Assembly (NCBI GenBank): GCA_036362985.1
Contig: JAYGXS010000004.1
Location: forward strand, 29,168,562-29,232,561
Direction: 5' to 3'
Length of the DNA: 64,000 nucleotides
Origin: Ligula intestinalis
Taxonomy: Eukaryota; Platyhelminthes; Cestoda; Diphyllobothriidea; Diphyllobothriidae
The notes under the pieces: model-generated
The model's input: only the letters and a program-made list of their open reading frames with translations
Database searches by the model: none
What the model was told of the DNA's origin: nothing
Program-made: the position numbers and the translations under genes
Shown here: positions 58,791 through 64,000 of the stretch, in pieces
Position numbering within the stretch: position 1 is the stretch's first letter
Layout: each line of letters starts with the position of its first letter

Positions 58791-58852
58791 TCCGGTGATG
58801 TAGCGCAAGAGAATCTGCATAACGCCGGTACTGCTACCCTCGTGGCCAACTG
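58791..58852 (-). other. Possible exon-like segment, unassigned
   Basis: On the minus strand a strong pyrimidine tract CTCTCTCTTCCCCCAG is followed by about 62 bp open in one frame (GHEGSSTGVMQILLRYITGR) and a donor GAAGG|GTAAAT. The end phase is 0, which does not fit the phase-1 start of the PDZ1 exon at 50209, so it is not its direct neighbour. It lies between direct repeats, so a repeat origin is equally possible. Confidence 0.25.
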
Positions 58853-59199
58853 GGGGAAGAGAGAGCAAATAAGTAATCTCAACACAGGAGTGCCGCAGGG
58901 GATCCCATGATTCGCAGTTACCTTGTGTCATGGGCACTTCAAAAATACACATGTTATGCCTATAGACCCTAACTATACGGATGTGAACCACAAACGGAAA
59001 TTAATGTTTGAGGAAATGGAAAAACGGAGCTTTCAAAACCGGTATTTTAACCAGAAAGCCAACAGCAATGGCTGAGGAACCCACTGATGAGTCTTGTCTC
59101 ACAAATGTGTCAAGGAGCGGCAGAATTTTGGCAAAAAACGTGTCTGGGCCGTTTAGCTAGTACTTGGGCTGCTATTATGGTAAGTTACAGCATCAATAT

Positions 59200-61085
59200 A
59201 TACACCATCCTTTTGTCTGATTTTCCAGAACGTCAACAAATAGGAAGCTAACGGCAATTCGACAAGTAAGCAAAGAGCAGTGCTGCAAGTTTTTATCTGG
59301 TGGTCTCTTTTACTGGATTAAATGAGGAAAATAATAGCCTAAAATTTGCAGGCGAAACACGCATTAAACTAAAAATGGGGGTAAACATGCTGGAAGACTC
59401 TTGAATACGGGCAAGTTTTTGAAGTAAGTTGATTCTAACGACCTCATCAACTTTCAACAAACGACATTAAACTCCCAGCGACTTTCCTTGTTTAGAAAAT
59501 GGCGGGCCTGCCGTGCAAAGTTAGCCTAAAGGAGGCAATTTTGACAGTTGATGAAGAAATGTGATCCTAATCATTTCGATTCATCGTAGGCGGAGACAGT
59601 GGGCGCGCGGGGTTGAGCTTAGTAGACGGAATTTTCTGGACGAGGGACGCTGTTGATCACAACTAAATGTTGGGGCCGGATCGCGTTTGCAGGTGGTTGC
59701 TGCCACAGCGTTGTGTGGTTACTCCGTCTGTCAAGCTCTCGGTCCCGCGCGCTCACCATCGTCCTCTCCTTCCTCTCCCTCCCTCCCCCCCAACCACAAC
59801 CGTCAGACTACATGAGTAATTTTGCCGTCACGTTCTAGCATGCTTGACTGAGCGCGCTGTTTGCGCGTCCTACCAAAATCAACAGCGAAAGTTGGTGATT
59901 GAATGAGGGTGGACGGCACCTTCTGCCAACGATGAAAATTTCTTTCTGTCTAGATCTTGGAATATTCAAGCTAAAAATAGCCGTGAATGAGCCAATAGGA
60001 AGATGCAGGTAACGAAATCACCGCACTACTTTGATAATGAGGTTTTCTGCAGTCTGATCACCGCGATATAAAAGCGAAGAGTTCTGTCGGAGCTTCAGGG
60101 TCGAAAACAGCTTTCGGATAAGTAGGTTTCTTCAGTCTTTCCCCCAGACACACAGAAATCCCACCTCTGTCATTTTTGAGTTTATGGAAATCAGGTGTTA
60201 CTTTCGGAAAACAATTGCAAATTAAAGTCATGACAAATTCCCGGTTTGATTACTGTACCTTCAACTGCAACAGTCTCAATACCAACTGCCTCACACTAAG
60301 TGCTAAACAGATTAGGGTTACCGTTAATGTTACGAGTTCGGTTAGGAGTATGGTTCCGACATTGGAATGCATATAGTTCTTGCAGGTTAGCAAAAGACTG
60401 TCATTATTATGGGGCGGAAACTTCTACCCCCATGTTTTACCCCGGGGTCCATCTCGAGCATTGAATATCCACAGAGTTAAGGACGCATTCATGCAAAAGA
60501 AACTTGGTGGCTAACGCTATAAGAAAGAATTCGCAAGGGAAATACTCCATCGTATACACAATGTAATTCAAGCTACATAAAGCGTGGACCAGGTACATGA
60601 ACACCAAAGGTTGTTAAGTGTGCGAGCATGGATCTCTCATTTAGTCATAAAACTTTCGTCGTCAGATATGATTTTTAAGTCAAAATAGGCATCACAACGA
60701 GCGCGTGGTGCAGTGGGTTGGGGCATTGGACTTCTGACGTATAAATTGACAGCTACCAAGCCAGAAATGAACATTTTAGTCTCCTTTGTCTTTGTCTGTA
60801 ATTTCTTCCTGCAGATATATACATATTTATATTTATGCTTGGTTGAATGAAGGCAAATAAGCCCGATACAGTTATGTATCAAGTAACCCCCCAAACGCTG
60901 TCATCCCTCTCTGCTAGTATGACTTGGTCGACATCGGCCTGGCAGGTGGTCACCCGTTTCGGGACCTCTAGCCGCCACGTGACCTTTGTTTGGTTCGGAA
61001 ACCATGGATCGGTGTTCGGACACTTCTGAGTGAATATATATATATGTATATATATGTGTGTGTGTGCATTAACGGCAAAGATAAG
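59200..61085. other. Mixed non-coding DNA
   Basis: 59580-59830 is GC-rich with a (CT)n/C-rich stretch at 59760-59790, no domain. 60700-60735 (GCGCGTGGTGCAGTGGGTTG) resembles a Pol III A box and could be another SINE head, without a B box. Nothing else recognised. Confidence 0.4.
61034..61066. repeat. (TA)n/(TG)n microsatellite
   Basis: Alternating TA followed by TG units. A similar short ATATATATGTACATATACAT run is at 61384-61405. Confidence 0.85.
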
Positions 61086-61235
61086 AGAGACTAGGATGGG
61101 CATTTCTGCCTTATTAGCCTTCGTCAGCCAGACATACCTAGACCCAAGTGGTGTCCCATCAGGGCCTCGAACTCGCGACCTCTCTGATCACAGTCAAATG
61201 CTCTGATCATTGAGCCATGAGCGAGCTCGTAGTTT
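61086..61235 (-). repeat. tRNA-derived SINE, second family, copy 2
   Basis: Minus strand: GCTCATGGCTCAATGATCAG (A box), AGAGAGGTCGCGAGTTCGAG (B box). Body runs to CTTTGCCG near 61075. Related to 54840-54965. Confidence 0.65.
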
Positions 61236-61514
61236 TACAGGTTTTTGATCGAGAATATATAGAGGCAGATAGGCACGCACTTATCGCTTAGAGGACACAC
61301 TCCTCCGTCAAGTGTGAGCTCCAGAGGCGTCATGGACGTGCGGGTGTGTCCTCTAGCTGCTCGGTGTACGCCTATCTTCCACCATATATATGTACATATA
61401 CATATTGATAGCGTGGGGCTTTCAGACTACGAAATGCTCAAGAAATCCACACCTTAGATTGTTTATGACTGGTTGAGGACGGCTAAAAAGCCAGAAACCG
61501 TCATTCTAGGCTCT

Positions 61515-61985
61515 TGAGAAGAAGAAGACTCGATCGCTGGGACAATATGTTTATTCACCTGACGTTAAGATATCCGTCGCGGGTTCGGTATCAGATATAT
61601 GAGTAGCAGAAAGGTTGAGCATGCACAGAAGTTTGCAGCATTGATAGGACACAGTCATAACTGCAAGCATACAGCGACAATTAACGTTAATTGCCTTCTT
61701 GTGCGTGGACTGCTTGTTGGACGGCACGCGGGCTCTGACCTGTTGAACTTTCGTCACGGGCGGTCAGAGCCCACGTGCCGTCCAACAAGCAATCCACGCA
61801 CAAGAAGGCAATTAACGTTAATTGTCGCTGTATGCTTGCAGTTATGACTGTGTCCTATCAATGCTGCAAACTTCTGTGCATGCTTAACCTTTCTGCTACT
61901 CATATCTCTGATAACGAACCCGCGACGGATATCGAAACGTCAGGCGAATCAACATATTGTCCCACCGATCGAGTCTTCTTCTCAA
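61515..61985. mobile_element. PLE group F near-perfect palindrome, about 470 bp
   Basis: Left arm 61515-61740 and right arm 61762-61985 are inverted copies with few differences and a 21-bp loop (61741-61761). Both arms encode the same peptide on opposite strands (VPSNKQSTHKKAINVNCRCM or PSNKQSTHKKAINVNCRCML), a by-product of the symmetry, not a gene. The ends carry the CTGATAACG / GAAACGTCAGG block in inverted orientation. 48560-48830 is a one-arm relative. Confidence 0.9.
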
Positions 61986-62019
61986 TTGTTTCCTGGGACA
62001 CGGATGTTCGCTTGTATTC

Positions 62020-62640
62020 CAGGCTCTCCTGTCTTTGCTAATACAAGAAAACATGCGAGTTCCAGGAAGTAATTGAGAAGTAGAAGACGACTCGATCGCT
62101 GGGACAATATGTTTATTCGCCTGACATTTCGAAATCCGTCGCGGATTTATCTTCAGAGACATACTCACAGAGGTGACAATCGAGTGAGCCGAGAATTGCA
62201 CAAGTCATCGTTCACAGACCCCGAATCCATTAACAAGTGCAATGATTTGCCCAATCCATATTCAGTGCTGAGACTAAATTTGGCCAAAGCAAATCGCCGT
62301 TCGGAGAGCAGACGAGTCACTACATCAGCTGATGTAAACATCGCAAGGCCAGATGGTCATGGCTGACAAAACGAATCAAAACACACTCAGGGCATTTATC
62401 TATTTTTTTCTGTACGTTTAACTTTAACGGCGGAATCCTGTGCAAACACAAACTGTTTCTGCTACTGTTCTGAGAGTATGTATCTGAAGATAAATCCACG
62501 ATGGTTTTCGAAACATCAGGCGAATAAACATATTGCCCCAGCGATCGAGTCGTCTTCTACTTCTTAATTACTTCCTGGGACTCGCATGTTCGCTTGTATT
62601 AGCAAAGACAGGAGAGCCTGGAATGAGGGTTTCTGGCTTG
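62020..62640 (+). mobile_element. PLE group F copy: inverted tails around a coding tail
   Basis: Minus-oriented tail at 62020-62170, then a plus-strand coding remnant RGDNRVSRELHKSSFTDPES, then INKCNDLPNPYSVLRLNLAK (about 62170-62340, one frame open), a 3' UTR, and the plus-oriented tail 62470-62640 (ATAAATCCACGATGGTTTTC, GAAACATCAGGCGAATAAAC). The coding tail is clearly homologous to group B, so groups B and F share the protein but differ in tail. The outer ends (AGACAGGAGAGCCTGGAAT, inverted at 62023-62040) extend the symmetry, and 61436-61512 is an inverted match of 62600-62690. Confidence 0.8.
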
Positions 62641-63203
62641 TGATCCATCTTCAACTAGTCAAACAGAATCCAAGGTGTGGATCGCTTGAGTATTTCTTTG
62701 TCCGTGGCACCTTATCATGTACTACAAGTCGTTATGCAGCTACCTGCGATGGCTTTAAAGCGAGCTCAAAGGCGCAACGGGACGTACCTGTTCCGTATCC
62801 AGATCTGTGAGTTTCACACTATCATCATATTCCTGATCACAACCGACAAAACAACAAACCCGTGGTTTACTGTTAGAGGGCTACACTCAAAGGTTCGCCG
62901 GTTTGAAGTTCGGGTGATCCACATCCGGGATTTGGTGTAACTGACTATTGACGGTTAATAAACCTGAATTGGCCAGTCTAACCTCCCTTGTCTTTGTCGG
63001 TAGCACCTGCTCATATAAATGTGTGTGTAAAAACATGAATAAGGTAAGAGCAACAACCACTGCAGTCCCATTAAACGTCAGCCAACCCGAATTTCTGTAA
63101 TACCTACTTTATGTATTGATAATGGCCGGCTTCGAAGTTTAACTGCGAGGCCTTTGGCCAGCAGAGGACATGTGAACTTCTATCCAGAGTCAAAATACTG
63201 CCC
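62641..63203. other. Non-coding, part shared with 61436-61512
   Basis: 62640-62690 is inverted at 61436-61512. The rest may be a diverged SINE (CCTCCCTTGTCTTTGTCGGT at 62980 resembles CTCCTTTGTCTTTGTCTGTA at 60780). Confidence 0.4.
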
Positions 63204-63212
63204 CACTGCCCC

Positions 63213-63314
63213 TTTCTGCTACTCATGTCTCTGATGACGAATCCGCGACGGATATCGAAACCTCAGGCGAATAAACATATTGTCCCAGCGATCGAGTCTT
63301 CTTCTTCTTCTTCA
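63213..63314 (+). mobile_element. Solo PLE group F tail with 9-bp target duplication
   Basis: A 102-bp insert starting TTTCTGCTACTCATGTCTCT, containing GACGAATCCGCGACGGATAT, AATAAACATATTGTCCC and ending in a CTT repeat, is flanked on both sides by CACTGCCCC (63204-63212 and 63315-63323). No coding sequence. Confidence 0.8.
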
Positions 63315-63520
63315 CACTGCCCCATTATTTACTGTGCTGTGTATTAAAAAGTGATTGCTATTGAAAATTACAATGCTTTTTGAATTTTAATCTACCATCA
63401 TCATCTATGAGTACAAACGAAGGAGCAAAAGGCCAATTAATGTATTATAATATACTGAATAAGATTCTAGGTGTTAACAGAAATATGTTTACTTGCAAGC
63501 CATAAGGTCGTGAAATAATA

Positions 63521-64000
63521 CAGGGTGTCCCAGAAGTAACTGACCCTTTTGATTTGCTAATAAAACGAAAATCATTAAAGCTAGGATATTGAAACTTGTT
63601 TTATTCGAAAATAAACCCTTTCTATGATTTGGTGCAATAAAAATCCACAAGAAATTCAAGAAAGGCTGCTGCATTCTCTTCGTGTGACGGTGTGGTGCGG
63701 AATAACTGCTTCTAATGTGATTGGCTCATACTTTTTTGAAAAATAATGATGGCATAACAGTAACAGTTAATGGGGAAAGATACCGAACTATTATTAGCGA
63801 ATTTCTAATTCCTGAAATTGAGATACATGGCCTACGCAAATATTTAGTTTCAATAGGATGGAGCCACGGCCCATACAGCAAGATAAACGATTGCATTGTT
63901 CAATGAGTGCTTTCCAAATCATTTGATTTCACGATTTGGTAACATTCCTGGGCCCCATCTATCTCCAGATTTGATTCCATTCGATTTCTTCTTATGGGGA
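63521..64000 (+). pseudogene. DD41D mariner-type transposase, deleted and frameshifted
   Basis: Starts with TA then CAGGGTGTCCCAGAAGTAAC, a mariner-like terminal end. A non-coding stretch follows, then the C-terminal half of the transposase directly: HSLRVTVWCGITASNVIGSY, then (after a +1 shift near 63743) NNDGITVTVNGERYRTIISE, then (after a second +1 shift near 63855) DGATAHTAR, stop, TIALFNECFPNHLISRF, and SPDLIPFDFFLWG at the window edge. Counting from the Asp of DGAT to the Asp of PFDFF gives 41 residues, the DD41D spacing. The N-terminal DNA-binding part is deleted. Family known mainly from insects. Confidence 0.8.

Noticed and set aside
58791..58852. First coding exon of the GRIP-like gene
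   Set aside because: Splice signals look good, but the phase does not match the PDZ1 exon and the segment lies between direct repeats; listed only as unassigned.
61551..62041. Two proteins with the same sequence on opposite strands
   Set aside because: Pure consequence of the palindrome. Neither has a domain or codon-level evidence of selection.
63213..63314. Full hammerhead ribozyme in the group F tail
   Set aside because: Both core boxes are present, but an extra C follows CTGATGA and I could not pair stem I or place a proper U16.1 next to A15.1. Kept only as hammerhead-like.

Overview
The window looks like one piece of a flatworm nuclear genome, most likely a tapeworm of the diphyllobothriid type. 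This rests on four things: AT-rich DNA with very long introns, GT-AG splice sites, many decayed Penelope-like elements (PLEs) whose C-terminal proteins (GIY-YIG endonuclease) resemble those I know from cestodes, and tRNA-derived SINEs. I see no bacterial, plastid or viral gene layout. The species call is inference.

One host gene can be supported. On the minus strand, seven spliced exons (50209 down to 3470) encode PDZ1, PDZ2, PDZ3 and the first half of PDZ4 of a GRIP-type multi-PDZ scaffold (glutamate receptor interacting protein). All six joins agree in phase. Every PDZ domain is split by a phase-2 intron at the same place, just after the residues IAD, and the domains are joined by phase-1 introns. 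The gene runs off the left end (rest of PDZ4 and any later domains), and its 5' exons above 50209 were not found. Two introns are about 19-20 kb.

Nearly everything else is mobile DNA inside or beside those introns. I separate several PLE groups. Group A: 282-1016, 47600-48190, 53641-54794. Group B: 4240-4937, 28935-29372, 36281-37060. Group C: 8530-8740, 28490-28866, 40940-41132, 45971-46520. Group E: 25021-25781, 26843-27360, 55902-56453. Group F tails: 32985-33070, 35255-35600, 48560-48830, 57885-58092, 61515-61985, 62020-62640, 63213-63314. A recurring layout is a short piece of reverse transcriptase or GIY-YIG coding sequence bounded by the same 3' tail in opposite orientations. In group E these inverted tails fold as type I hammerhead ribozymes. 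Groups B, C and F have a related CTGAYGA / hairpin / GAAA / AATAAA / GATC block that is not a complete hammerhead by my pairing. One group F structure is a near-perfect palindrome of about 470 bp, and another is a 102-bp solo tail flanked by a 9-bp target duplication.

Other elements are a 991-bp Tc1/mariner-like fold-back element (43542-44532, relatives at 52450-52930 and 6860-7060), a pair of roughly 700-bp TIR elements (34357-35041, 51177-51889), two tRNA-derived SINE families, LTR/leader-like junctions at 45484 and 47288, and a frameshifted DD41D mariner transposase at the right edge (63521-64000, running off the window).

Layout: 1-3.5 kb PLE A and unique DNA; 3.5-23.6 kb long PDZ3-PDZ4 intron; 23.6-30.8 kb cluster of four exons (PDZ3 and PDZ2) with PLEs between them; 30.8-49.8 kb long PDZ1-PDZ2 intron; 49.8-50.2 kb PDZ1 exons; 50.2-64 kb 5' side of the gene, dominated by palindromic PLE copies and SINEs.
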